Origin: Archangium lipolyticum
GTDB taxonomy: Bacteria; Myxococcota; Myxococcia; Myxococcales; Myxococcaceae
Assembly: GCF_024623785.1 (NCBI RefSeq)
Contig: NZ_JANKBZ010000004.1
Span: forward strand, 434,001 to 498,000
Reading direction: 5' to 3'
DNA: 64,000 nt
The notes under the pieces were generated by a model. The model made no database searches. It saw nothing but the letters and a program-made list of their open reading frames with translations, and was not told where the DNA came from. The translations under genes were made by a program, and so were the position numbers. Below are positions 46,665 to 58,230 of the stretch, one piece after another. The stretch's first letter is position 1. Every line of letters begins with the position of its first letter.

Positions 46665-47404
46665 ACCTGGTGAAGACGCAGTACCTGCCGCACGTGCTCG
46701 AGACCCGCGCGCGGCTGGAAACGGACCCCGTGGTGCGCCAGCTCCTGTCGCCGGACATCTCCCCGGCGCTGCTGGAGCGCTTCCTCATCGAGTGGTCGGC
46801 GCGCGGTGCGTACATGACCGAGCCGGTGGAGGGGTGGATCCGCGGCGCGGGCGAGCGCTGCATCGCGCTCGGACAGGAGAAGCTCGGCCAGCAGCTCGTC
46901 ACCCACGCGCGGCACGAGTCCGGGCACCACCTGATGACCCTCGAGGACGCCCGGGTGCTCGCGCGGCGCTGGAACACGCGCTACACGCAGCCGCTCGACG
47001 TGGAGGCCCTCATCGGCCAGCAGCCCACGGAGGCCATGCGCCAGTACCGCCAGGTGCATGACGAGGCCCTCTCGAGCGACCAGCCCATCGGCCAGGCGGC
47101 CATCGAGTACGAGGTGGGTTACCTGGCGGTGGTGCTGGTGCCGCGCATCCTGGAGCAGGTGACGAAGGTGCTGGGCAAGGAGACGACGGACCTGCTCACC
47201 TTCCTCAACGAGCACGCCGCGGTGGACGTGGGTCACACGGCGCTCAACGAGCGGATGATGGAGGAAGTCCTCTCCCAGAAGCCGGAGGAGGCCCGCCGGC
47301 TGGCCGGGTTCGGCGCGCGGGGGCTGGACTGCTACCTGCGCTTCCTCGACGACTGCCTGCGCGCGTCCCGAGGCACCTGGACCGCTCGGAGCGCGGCGGC
47401 CTGA
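46661..47404 (+). CDS. Haem-oxygenase-like iron-containing redox protein
   Basis: A 247-residue all-helical protein of the TenA/PqqC/HDO-like superfamily. Candidate iron ligands are spaced as in diiron oxidases: His and Glu in HARHESGHH (82-90), His133 in QVHDEAL, Glu149/151 in IEYEVGY, and His185, Asp189 and His192 in NEHAAVDVGHTALNE. It would bind two irons and activate oxygen on an unknown substrate. AAGGAG precedes the ATG and the first codon overlaps the PilZ gene's stop. The tight pairing with a c-di-GMP receptor is unusual. It converges on the hybrid kinase gene across a hairpin. Confidence 0.78.
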   Translation: MNLVKTQYLPHVLETRARLETDPVVRQLLSPDISPALLERFLIEWSARGAYMTEPVEGWIRGAGERCIALGQEKLGQQLVTHARHESGHHLMTLEDARVLARRWNTRYTQPLDVEALIGQQPTEAMRQYRQVHDEALSSDQPIGQAAIEYEVGYLAVVLVPRILEQVTKVLGKETTDLLTFLNEHAAVDVGHTALNERMMEEVLSQKPEEARRLAGFGARGLDCYLRFLDDCLRASRGTWTARSAAA

Positions 47405-47418
47405 GCCCCGCCTGAACC

Positions 47419-47454
47419 GGGAGCGCCGTCCCCGCTGCCAGGGATGGCGCTCCT
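47419..47454. terminator. Hairpin between convergent genes
   Basis: GGAGCGCC (47420) pairs with GGCGCTCC (47446), with an inner TCCC/GGGA stem. It separates the stops of the haem-oxygenase-like and hybrid kinase genes. Confidence 0.55.
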
Positions 47455-47475
47455 CACGGCCTCACACCCGGGCCC

Positions 47476-51123
<3,648 letters not shown>

Positions 51124-51192
51124 GTGCCATGTCCGACACTCCGGGAGCAAACCCGGATCTCAACGCACCGCGGTCTGACAGGCGGGCGCTCG

Positions 51193-51221
51193 CCACACCC
51201 GGATGCCGGAGCCGGGTGTGG
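51193..51221 (-). terminator. Perfect 10-bp hairpin after the small gene
   Basis: CCACACCCGG and CCGGGTGTGG form perfect arms around a nine-base loop, ten bases past the stop of the 68-codon gene. No T-tract follows. Confidence 0.55.
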
Positions 51222-51230
51222 CCCTGTGAC

Positions 51231-51437
51231 CTACACCACCTCACCCCGTGAGAAGATGCGCCGCAGCAGGGCCTCTCCCTCGGAGCGGGGAGGCGCCGGA
51301 GACAGGAACGACGGCACCTCCCGCGTCACGACGCGAGGGGAGTCCCGTCGCTGGCCCTTCGCCCAGCACGGGAGGGGGGAGCGGAGACAGGCCGTGTCCG
51401 GCCTGGTGAACGGAAGCTGTCCGGTCTGGCGGAACAT
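51231..51437 (-). CDS. Small 68-residue protein, unknown function
   Basis: A short gene that is easy to miss. It begins MFRQTGQLPFTRPD and ends RRIFSRGEVV. An excellent AAGGAG (complement of 51443-51448) sits five bases before the ATG. The third codon positions are strongly GC-rich like real genes here, and a perfect hairpin follows the stop. It has two cysteines (TACLRSPLPCW), is basic and Pro/Arg-rich, and has no membrane segment. I recognise no family. It lies between the divergent hybrid kinase and barrel genes, on the kinase strand, and could be a regulatory or modified peptide. Confidence 0.5.
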   Translation of the reverse strand: MFRQTGQLPFTRPDTACLRSPLPCWAKGQRRDSPRVVTREVPSFLSPAPPRSEGEALLRRIFSRGEVV

Positions 51438-51650
51438 GGGGACTCCTTGGAAAGGAACGGCGCACCAGACGCAGTGTGCCCTCCGGGCCTGACATGTCAG
51501 GTCGTCCCGGCCCGTATTCCCTCCTGCCTGCCCCTCCCCTACCGTCCGTTGGACTCCAGGCGAGGAGCCGGACCCCTCGCTTCGAGCCATTGCCACCCTC
51601 TCCGCCTCAACCCCAGCTTGCCAGCGGACACTCGAAAGGAGTCCATCACC

Positions 51651-52319
51651 ATGAAGTCCGTCATCCGGATGGGTTTGTGTGTCGCGGCGCTGTGGGGCGG
51701 CGCGGCACTCGCGGGAGACGACAGCTGGAAGCAGCCATACGGCGGCTCCGGACAGGCCGGGCAGGATGAGCCACGACCGGTATACCGGACCGTGGAGAGA
51801 GGGGCGGACACGGGCCTCTACATCCTGCTGGGCGGCGGCACCGACGGCTACACCGGCCAGCTCGCACCCGAGCTGAACCCGGGCTTCGCCTATGGCGCCA
51901 CCGTCGGTGTGAAGCCCTCGAAGATCCTCGGCCTGGAAGTGGGCTACAGCGGCGGCATGAACGACATCGACCTGGCGGGACCGGGCGGCGTGGCCGATGG
52001 CGCGGACATCGTGCGCAACGGCGCCCAGGCGGCCGTCACCGTGGGACTCACCCCCACGCGGCTGCAGCCCTACGTCATGGGCGGCATCGGCATCGAGAAC
52101 TTCAACGTGCGCGGCGCCGGCCCGGTGTTCGGCTTCCAGGATGACACCAGCGGGTACGTGCCCGCCGGCGTGGGCCTGCGCTACAACATCGGCAGGCTGC
52201 TCACCGCGGATGCCCGGGTGAACTACAACATCCCGTTCGAGCAGGACTTCGCCCCCGTCGACAACAACATCGGCAACGGGCGCTACCAGGCACTGCTCCA
52301 GTTCGGCGGTACGTACTAG
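51651..52319 (+). CDS. Small outer membrane beta-barrel protein
   Basis: A 222-residue exported protein with signal peptide LCVAALWGGAALAG. The mature part has GADTGLYILLGGGTDGYTG, TVGVKPSKILGLEVGYSG, LQPYVMGGIGIENF and LLTADARVNYNIPF, which is the pattern of an eight-strand OmpA/OmpW-like barrel ending in a short aromatic strand (QFGGTY). AAAGGAG before the ATG at 51651 fixes the start. It may respond to the divergent hybrid kinase, but there is no direct evidence. Confidence 0.85.
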   Translation: MKSVIRMGLCVAALWGGAALAGDDSWKQPYGGSGQAGQDEPRPVYRTVERGADTGLYILLGGGTDGYTGQLAPELNPGFAYGATVGVKPSKILGLEVGYSGGMNDIDLAGPGGVADGADIVRNGAQAAVTVGLTPTRLQPYVMGGIGIENFNVRGAGPVFGFQDDTSGYVPAGVGLRYNIGRLLTADARVNYNIPFEQDFAPVDNNIGNGRYQALLQFGGTY

Positions 52320-52330
52320 CCGTCCGGACC

Positions 52331-52681
52331 TCAGGGGAAGCGCGCGAGGAAGGCACCCAGCTTCACGCCCGCCTCGCGCGTGGCCGGGTCCAGGCTCTTG
52401 GGCCCGGCCGCTGGGAGTTGCATCGCCAGTTCCACCAGGGCTGGCTTCATCTCGTCCCAGGCCGCCGTGGCTTCCGGCTCGCTGTCGAAGTAGCGGCGGT
52501 GCACCAACCACCCCGAAATCCCGCACGTCAGCGCATGGAACGAGCGCGAGGGGTCCTCTTCCAGGGTGAGCCGCAACCCCGCCGGGTGCTCCTCGTCCCG
52601 GACGATGGTGCCGCCCTCCGCGCCACCCAGCCCCAACGTGCTCCCGCCCTCCGCCGGCCTCCAACTCTGCTCGTCGCTCAT
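52331..52681 (-). CDS. Hypothetical protein, 116 residues
   Basis: I do not recognise a family. The protein has an Asp/Glu-rich N-terminus, a middle block with IVRDEEHPAGLRLTLEED and ISGWLVHRRYFDS, and a helical C-terminus. No export signal or membrane helix is visible. The methionine at 52681 is preferred because GAGG lies just upstream; ten more codons are open. It converges with the barrel gene and precedes no obvious operon partner; the SEC-C gene lies 140 bases upstream on the same strand. Confidence 0.6.
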   Translation of the reverse strand: MSDEQSWRPAEGGSTLGLGGAEGGTIVRDEEHPAGLRLTLEEDPSRSFHALTCGISGWLVHRRYFDSEPEATAAWDEMKPALVELAMQLPAAGPKSLDPATREAGVKLGAFLARFP

Positions 52682-52820
52682 CGCCTCACGTGCCTCCCGC
52701 GTGGAGTCCACCCGCCTGGCGAGCGACCCGCAACCGCCCGCGTGCCCGCCCGTACGGTACCGGGCAACGGAGCGCTCCTCCTCCAGGGCGCCCCACGAGC
52801 GTCCTCGAGTGGAGCGGACC

Positions 52821-53627
52821 TTAACGGGAGTCGCGGCCCAGGTGGCACTCCTCGTACCTCAAACCGCTGCCACACCAGCAGGGATCGTCCCCCCCGGGAG
52901 GCGTCGGGAGTGGGGACATCGAGTCGAGCATCCGCCACAGCATCCCGCCGAGCCACCGCCGCGAGCGCCGGGCCCGCTCGAGCTTCTCGCGCTGGGCCGC
53001 GTCGAGCGTCCCGCCGAGCTTCACGAGGGCACTCTCCAGCTCGATGAGGGCCTGGTTGGCGAAGAGATCCTCCACGTCCTCGTCCACCGGACACGCATCG
53101 AAGGCCCGCTTCAGGGGCTCGATGGCCCGAGGGTCTCCGTAGCGCGCCAGGGCCAACGCGCCCTGACCGGGGTCCTCCTGGAGCAGCTCGAGGAGCGCCT
53201 CGAAGATGCGCTCGTCCCGCGCACCGCTGTGAGCCAGCACGGAGAGCTGGCCGAGGCGCGCATCCAGGGTCCGGGCCTCGGCGAGCACCTCCAGCGCGAC
53301 GGGGGCCACCGCGGGCCCCAGGTCCTCCAGCGCGTAGAGCAGCGCGTCATGGAGCACCTCCCCGGGCCGGGTGAGCAGGAGCCGCCGCACCAGGGGTTCG
53401 AGGGCCTCGGGAGCCCGGAGCTCCGACAGCAGCTCCGCCGCGTGCACGGGCGCGTACCCGCCCCCCGGCGCCTCCTCCCGGGTCAACGACTCGTCCCGGA
53501 GGAGCGCCAGCAACGGCTCCACCGCCTCGGAGCCACGCGCGAGGATGTCCGCGCGCAGCCGGGAGGGGACGAGGCGGGTGTGCTCCAGGAGCTGGCGCAC
53601 CAGCTCCCGCGTGTCCCGCTCAGCCAT
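52821..53627 (-). CDS. HEAT-repeat protein with SEC-C zinc motif
   Basis: A 268-residue cytoplasmic protein. The first 230 residues are helical repeats (EAVEPLLALLRDES, APEALEPLVRRLLL, YGDPRAIEPLKRAFD) of HEAT type. The end carries a SEC-C metal-binding motif, DPCWCGSGLRYEECHLG, with the C-x-C-x8-C-H ligands of the SecA C-terminus. SEC-C proteins bind zinc, and some act in protein quality control. Its first codons overlap the end of the gene at 53620-54750 by eight bases, so the two are coupled and probably act together. Confidence 0.85.
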   Translation of the reverse strand: MAERDTRELVRQLLEHTRLVPSRLRADILARGSEAVEPLLALLRDESLTREEAPGGGYAPVHAAELLSELRAPEALEPLVRRLLLTRPGEVLHDALLYALEDLGPAVAPVALEVLAEARTLDARLGQLSVLAHSGARDERIFEALLELLQEDPGQGALALARYGDPRAIEPLKRAFDACPVDEDVEDLFANQALIELESALVKLGGTLDAAQREKLERARRSRRWLGGMLWRMLDSMSPLPTPPGGDDPCWCGSGLRYEECHLGRDSR

Positions 53628-54750
53628 GGGGCCACCCTCCGCGCAGGGACTGGTGGGCCTCGTCCACGAGTTGGGGGTCGTTCGACACCGTGAGCTGCTC
53701 GGGCAGGGACGCGAGCACCTCCCAGACGCGCTCCCACCACTCCGCCAGCTCCGGCTCGCTCACCAGCCCGAGCCGGTGCAGGTACTCGCTCCACGGGCGC
53801 AGCGCCATGGCCGTGGCCGCGTGCACGTGCGGGTGCAGGCTGCGCTCATCTGGGATGGAGCGCACCCAGTGCTCCAGGTCCTCCGGCACGGGCAGCAGCA
53901 CGTGCATGGCGCGAGTCATCACCCCCTGGTAGCCGAAGGGACCGGGCAGCAGGTGGAAGAGCTCCGGGAAGACGAGCTGCGTGCGCCCCCACGGCCAGCC
54001 CCACCGCGCACGCAGCTCCGGCTCGAAGGACAGCAGCAGCGTCCGCTGCTCGTCGAAGAACGCCTCTGGAGACATGCTGAGCAGGAACTGCTGGGTGCGG
54101 CGCTTCCAGGGCTCCCGGCCGGTGCGCAGCGCCAGCGCCCGCTCCACCCAGTGCGGCACCGCCCTGGCGAAGGTGGACAGGCGCGCGTTCAACGCCTCCA
54201 GCCCCAGGTCCGGCGCCTCGCGCAGCGCCACGTCCATGCACGTGAGCACCGAGCGCGACACATAGTCGACGCGCGTCCACTCGGCGAGCGTCTCGTCCTC
54301 GCGCACCTGGGGCCACGCCTCCAACAGGCCCGCGAGCGCCTCCTCGATGCGGCCCCGGTAGAGACACCACTCGGCGAGTCGCATCACCAGGGTCGCATCC
54401 CCCGTCTCGCGAGCCAGCGCGGTGAGCGCGCCCTTCACGTCCCGGCCGGGCAGGCGCAGGGACAGCTCCGCGCGCCAGGTGCGCACCGCCGGCTCCGCGT
54501 CGTGCACGCGAGGGACCCGCTCCCGCCAGTCATCGAGCAGCCCCTCGAGCTCCTCGTACCGGCCCGCCGCTTCGAGCGCCTCCTCGACGCGGCTGCCCAC
54601 CTCGAAGGCATCCTCCTCGTCGAATCCCGGATGCATCGCGGCCTCGCGCGCCAGCACCAGCTTCTCGTCGACGGAGGCCTCCGCCAGCCGCTCATAGAAG
54701 GAGAGGGGCAGCTCCTCGCGCTCCGTCCCCTGCCGTGGATCGTTTCCCAT
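53620..54750 (-). CDS. Hypothetical helical-repeat protein, 376 residues
   Basis: No family is recognised with confidence. The N-terminal 180 residues are TPR-like helices (YEELEGLLDDWRERVP, ALTALARETGDATLVMRLAEWCLYRGR). The C-terminal half contains LVFPELFHLLPGPFGYQG and LHPHVHAATAMALRPW. It is cytoplasmic, with no membrane segment. The stop overlaps the start of the SEC-C/HEAT gene by eight bases, so the pair is translationally coupled. A shared role in protein handling is possible, based only on the SEC-C partner. Confidence 0.7.
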   Translation of the reverse strand: MGNDPRQGTEREELPLSFYERLAEASVDEKLVLAREAAMHPGFDEEDAFEVGSRVEEALEAAGRYEELEGLLDDWRERVPRVHDAEPAVRTWRAELSLRLPGRDVKGALTALARETGDATLVMRLAEWCLYRGRIEEALAGLLEAWPQVREDETLAEWTRVDYVSRSVLTCMDVALREAPDLGLEALNARLSTFARAVPHWVERALALRTGREPWKRRTQQFLLSMSPEAFFDEQRTLLLSFEPELRARWGWPWGRTQLVFPELFHLLPGPFGYQGVMTRAMHVLLPVPEDLEHWVRSIPDERSLHPHVHAATAMALRPWSEYLHRLGLVSEPELAEWWERVWEVLASLPEQLTVSNDPQLVDEAHQSLRGGWPHG

Positions 54751-54889
54751 GCGCGGAGCACTGTAGACACGACCGCAAAAGTTGGCATGGAAATACGACC
54801 TTAAATGTCATAATGTGCGAAGCCTGCTCGTCGGCCCAGACGTGCTCGGCCGGGTGCATGCAACCCATTGTGAGAGGTTGTGCCGTGCC

Positions 54890-55831
54890 ATGCGGAAGTT
54901 CCTACTGCGTCAGCCGCCCCTGCTGCTTCTCCTCATGGCGTTCGCGGCCGTTGCCAGGGAGCGTGAACCCAACGTGCGCAACGTCTATGTCCGGGACGAT
55001 CCAAAGGACGAAGCGAAACGCGTGTACGTCACCGGCGAGGTGGTCACCGTTCTCCGGTTCCAGCAGCCCTGTGACCCGGAGCGAACGAAGATGCTGGGCT
55101 GGGAAGGCCGCTTCGAGCCCGTGCAGTGCGCCGGAAAGTCGGTGCTCATCGTACCGCTCCAGGACCTCGAACCCGAGGATCGCTTCCTCCTACTGGTGAC
55201 GCTCACGGACGGGAAGGAACTACCGTTCACCGTAACGGCCACCGGGAAGAAGGAGCGGGAGCGGCCCGACCAACAAGTGAATGTGTTCCTCGATCCGGAG
55301 ACCCGGGAGGCCCTCCAGGCGCAGCTGAAGGACGCACGCACCCGGGCGCAGCTTCTCGAGGAAGCAAGCAGACGTCATTGGAAGGAAGATACCGAGGACC
55401 ACGCGCTCGCCAGATTCCTGGCGAAAGACTCTTTGAGGCTCACGCCGCTTCGTGCCCGGAAGCGCTGGTACTTCAAGAACAAGGGGGCGACCATCGAGGC
55501 CACCGTACTCACCGGCAAGGCCAAGGCAGCGGTCTTGTTCCATGTGACCAACAGCGATCCGACCAGGCCTTGGAGCTTGTCCGGGGCGCGTCTCCTGACC
55601 ACACGACCAGGAGAGAAGGCTCCCGTGTTGTTCGGAGAGGCGAAACCGTTCGCGCTACAGAAAGACTGGGACGAGCTTGGCCCGGGCGCATCCGGTTCCC
55701 TCGCTGTCGTCGTGGACAAGAGCGCGTTCACTTCACGAGAGGGTCCTTGCGACCTGACCGTGGAGTTGTACCGCCAGGATGGTCTGCTGGAGACCCATAT
55801 TCTTCTAGATCGTCGTCTTGTCCGTGAGTAA
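54890..55831 (+). CDS. DUF2381 family secreted protein
   Basis: A 313-residue member of DUF2381, a paralogous family expanded in Myxococcus and relatives and of unknown function. A signal peptide (LLLLLMAFAAVA) is followed by the family N-terminal block: NVRNVYVRDD, VYVTGEVVTVLRFQ, VLIVPLQDLEPEDRFLLLVTL. A coiled-coil segment (LQAQLKDARTRAQLLEEA) leads to a C-terminal beta region ending LLDRRLV. An open frame upstream to 54782 adds no family match. It heads a less GC-rich stretch and is followed 11 bases later by a small lipoprotein gene, an association typical of these families. Confidence 0.85.
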   Translation: MRKFLLRQPPLLLLLMAFAAVAREREPNVRNVYVRDDPKDEAKRVYVTGEVVTVLRFQQPCDPERTKMLGWEGRFEPVQCAGKSVLIVPLQDLEPEDRFLLLVTLTDGKELPFTVTATGKKERERPDQQVNVFLDPETREALQAQLKDARTRAQLLEEASRRHWKEDTEDHALARFLAKDSLRLTPLRARKRWYFKNKGATIEATVLTGKAKAAVLFHVTNSDPTRPWSLSGARLLTTRPGEKAPVLFGEAKPFALQKDWDELGPGASGSLAVVVDKSAFTSREGPCDLTVELYRQDGLLETHILLDRRLVRE

Positions 55832-55842
55832 GAGCGCCAGCC

Positions 55843-56334
55843 ATGCCTTCGACCAGAGCACTGCGCCCACTCGTGGTTGTAGTCCTGCTCATCGCGACCT
55901 CGGGCTGCCCTTCGGGCGGCGTGCTCCTGAGGCCAGACGGCAGCCCCGGACCGGAGAAATGCCCGGAAGAAGCCCTCAAGGCCATGCGGATTCTGCGTCT
56001 GCGAGTGGGGGACTCCGCCTTTGTCGAGCTCGACGTGAACCAGACAGACACCAGTCCCATCACTCTGTACGAGGGACCTGTCGAGAGCATGCTGAACGGA
56101 GACCTCGGTCCCCTCGAATCGCCCACTCGCCTCTACGGACGCGTCTGGACGGGTGGCCCGCAGGTCGTCGTCCGGTATTACGAAGCGAAGCCACCGGACG
56201 GGGACACCATTCCGATCTGTGCGGTGGCGAGGCTCGCACATGGCCAGCTCAAGAAATTGCCCGGCTCGAAGCCAGGGATGGCCGTACTCGAGTTTTCGGG
56301 GGCTGGGGTCTACATCGTAGACTCGTTCCGGTGA
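55843..56334 (+). CDS. Small myxobacterial lipoprotein
   Basis: A 163-residue lipoprotein with a clear signal (VVVVLLIATSGC). The mature region contains CPEEALKAMRILRLRVGD, PITLYEGPVESML, TRLYGRVWTGGPQVVVRYYE, DTIPICAVARL and GSKPGMAVLE. Similar lipoproteins occur beside DUF2381 and kinase genes in myxobacteria; the function is unknown. It lies 11 bases after the DUF2381 gene and is probably co-transcribed. A second, damaged copy lies inverted just downstream at 56483, with a hairpin between them. Confidence 0.75.
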   Translation: MPSTRALRPLVVVVLLIATSGCPSGGVLLRPDGSPGPEKCPEEALKAMRILRLRVGDSAFVELDVNQTDTSPITLYEGPVESMLNGDLGPLESPTRLYGRVWTGGPQVVVRYYEAKPPDGDTIPICAVARLAHGQLKKLPGSKPGMAVLEFSGAGVYIVDSFR

Positions 56335-56350
56335 GAGCCGGGTGACGCAG

Positions 56351-56382
56351 ACCCTCACCCCGACCCTCTCTTGGTGGGAGAA
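56351..56382 (+). repeat. REP-like palindrome, copy 6, degenerate
   Basis: ACCCTCACCCCGA is intact, but the palindrome has decayed (CCCTCTC, TTGGTG, GGGAGAAAAA), consistent with the eroded state of the surrounding island. Confidence 0.6.
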
Positions 56383-56414
56383 AAAACGGTTCTCCAAGAG
56401 TTTCGGGCACCTGG

Positions 56415-56451
56415 CTTGAATTGATGGGGGGTCAAAAACCATCAATTCAGG
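56415..56451. terminator. Hairpin between inverted paralogues
   Basis: TGAATTGATGG (56417) pairs perfectly with CCATCAATTCA (56439) around an 11-base loop, between the convergent intact and damaged lipoprotein copies. Confidence 0.6.
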
Positions 56452-56482
56452 TCTCCCCTGGCGCTCGCAGCTACATTCTCCA

Positions 56483-56932
56483 CTACGCGGGACCTGCACC
56501 AGAAGTGCACCGACCGGCGGGGGCGTTCGGGCAGGGTGTCCCGGGCTTCGACTCGGGGCGCTTCCTGAGTTGACCGTCTCCAAGTCGAGCAACCGCGCAA
56601 ATGGGCACGGTATCTCCGTCCGGTGGTTTCGCCTCGTAGTACCGGACGACAACCTGTGGCCCACTCGTCCACACCCGTCCGTAAAGCCGTGTGGCGGGCT
56701 CAAGCGTGCCAAGCGAGCCATCAAGCACGCTCTCGACCGGCCCCTCCTGGAGCGTGATGGGCCTTGCGCCAATCTGGTTGGCGTCGAGCTCAACGTCCGT
56801 AGCGTCACTGACGTGCATCCGAAGAATCCGCATCGTTTTCAGGGCTTCTTCCGGGCACTTCTCCGGTCCAGGGGTGCCATCCGCTCTCAGGGACACTCCC
56901 GCCGATGGGCAGCCAAGAGACGTAAGAATCAA
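56483..56932 (-). pseudogene. Degenerate inverted copy of the 55843 lipoprotein gene
   Basis: The reading frame matches the lipoprotein at 55843 through most of its length (GPEKCPEEALKTMRILRMHV, RLYGRVWTSGPQVVVRYYEA, DGDTVPICAVARLGDGQ). Both ends are damaged. Where the intact copy has MPSTR, this one reads HPSTR, so the normal start is lost and only a TTG remains before a shortened signal (LILTSLGC). After ESKPG the C-terminus no longer aligns with its paralogue and looks frameshifted. A weakly expressed variant cannot be excluded. Confidence 0.55.
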
Positions 56933-57042
56933 ACCAATACGACGGGTGGACGGGTGATTGCCACGATTGCCTGCGGTTGTGTGAAGGGCAGCACAAATGG
57001 CCTACCAAGAAATGCCACTGACCCTCAAATGCAAGTGCGCAC

Positions 57043-57831
57043 ATGAACGGTGAGACCGATTGGGACGATGTGTGGGAATTGGCTCGTGCCGTGCTCGAAA
57101 ACGGCGCCCCGTTGAACCTCACCGACGAGACGCGCGCCCTCCTTCTGCGGGTCGCTCAGGAGGTGGCCATCAGCAAGCAGGATGCGGAAGATGCTTTGCG
57201 CAGCTTGCCCGCCGCCACGACGATGCTACGGGAAATTGACCGGCGCATCCATGATGGATCTTGGCGCCTGACCGACGCTCGAAACCGGGCGAAGAAGCTG
57301 CGAGACGAGGGGGACTTCGACGGGGCACAGCAAGTCATGCATGACGTGCTCGCCGTGGAGGTTGTCCCCTTCTACCGGGAGCAAGCCGAAATCACGCTGG
57401 AGAGCTTGGCTGGGCTGGCGGAGGTGCACGCAACCGGGCGGCTCAATCCGAACCTACACGACCGGCAGCAACTCGCGGCGCTTTCCCTCCGAGTCCAGCA
57501 GGGTCACGCCCTGGCACTCACCGACGACTTGTGCGCCCTTCTTCGCCGGACCGCCCCCACGGCAGCCATCAGCGAGACCGAGACGGAAGAGGCCCTGAAG
57601 AGCCCGGAAGGCGCCGAGGCCCTGATGGGGATGGTCCTCTCTCGTTTCCGGGAGAGCGAGCGCCGATTCTTGAATTCGATGTACCGGATGACGAGCCTCC
57701 GGGACTCGGGTGACACCGAAGGTGCGCGCCAACAGATGCGTGACGTGCTCGCCGTGGAGATCGTGCCGCAATACCGCCGGATGGCCGAGGAACAACTAAG
57801 GGGCCTCGACAGTTCGCCCCCGGAGTCGTGA
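57043..57831 (+). CDS. DUSAM-domain protein with two repeats
   Basis: A 262-residue protein made of two copies of the DUSAM domain, a myxobacterial paralogous family. Copy 1 spans about 5-120 (LARAVLENGAPLNLTDETRA, EGDFDGAQQVMHDVLAVEVV) and copy 2 about 135-255 (RVQQGHALALTDDLCALLRR, SGDTEGARQQMRDVLAVEIV). The two repeats align along their whole length. Function is unknown; the domain is helical and cytoplasmic. It follows the damaged lipoprotein copy in a divergent orientation and is followed by an Imm52-like remnant. Confidence 0.85.
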   Translation: MNGETDWDDVWELARAVLENGAPLNLTDETRALLLRVAQEVAISKQDAEDALRSLPAATTMLREIDRRIHDGSWRLTDARNRAKKLRDEGDFDGAQQVMHDVLAVEVVPFYREQAEITLESLAGLAEVHATGRLNPNLHDRQQLAALSLRVQQGHALALTDDLCALLRRTAPTAAISETETEEALKSPEGAEALMGMVLSRFRESERRFLNSMYRMTSLRDSGDTEGARQQMRDVLAVEIVPQYRRMAEEQLRGLDSSPPES

Positions 57832-57853
57832 CGGCTGGGGACGCCGGTCAAAC

Positions 57854-58216
57854 ATGAGTCGTGTGCTCACCGTGCCGGTTTTGACAAAGGTGATGCGTGC
57901 CCTCGTGTTGTCCTGGGAACCAGACTGGGGCGGAGTGATTTCATACGGCTACCAACATCTCAGGGACGAACCCGTGGGCCCTCCTCACACGGGCTGGCTG
58001 ATGTACTTCTCACGCCGCCGGGGAGAGGTGCCCCCCCTGCCCGCGCCCGTGCGCGTCGAGCCCGTGGAGGACAAGGGCTCGCTCGTCATCCTCACCCCCG
58101 AGCGCTTCACCGTGGACAACCCGGCCCACGTCTCACTCGCCGATGAGGTGCGCACGTTGCTCGACCGGGCCGGCTTGTTGAAGGAAACAGGCGACGGTGG
58201 CCCCGTCCAGGCGTAG
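57854..58216 (+). pseudogene. Imm52-like immunity protein, 5'-truncated remnant
   Basis: The 120-residue frame matches only the C-terminal half of Imm52-type proteins as I know them from myxobacteria: RVLTVPVLTKVMRALVLSWE, GWLMYFSRRRGEVPPLPAPV and LVILTPERFTVDNPAHVSLA. The N-terminal half, normally starting with a TYYAG-type block, is missing; upstream sequence is the end of the DUSAM gene. Imm52 proteins are predicted antidotes of polymorphic toxins, and no toxin gene is adjacent. It could still be translated from the ATG at 57854, but it is probably non-functional. Confidence 0.55.
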
Positions 58217-58230
58217 GAGACCTCCGCCAG

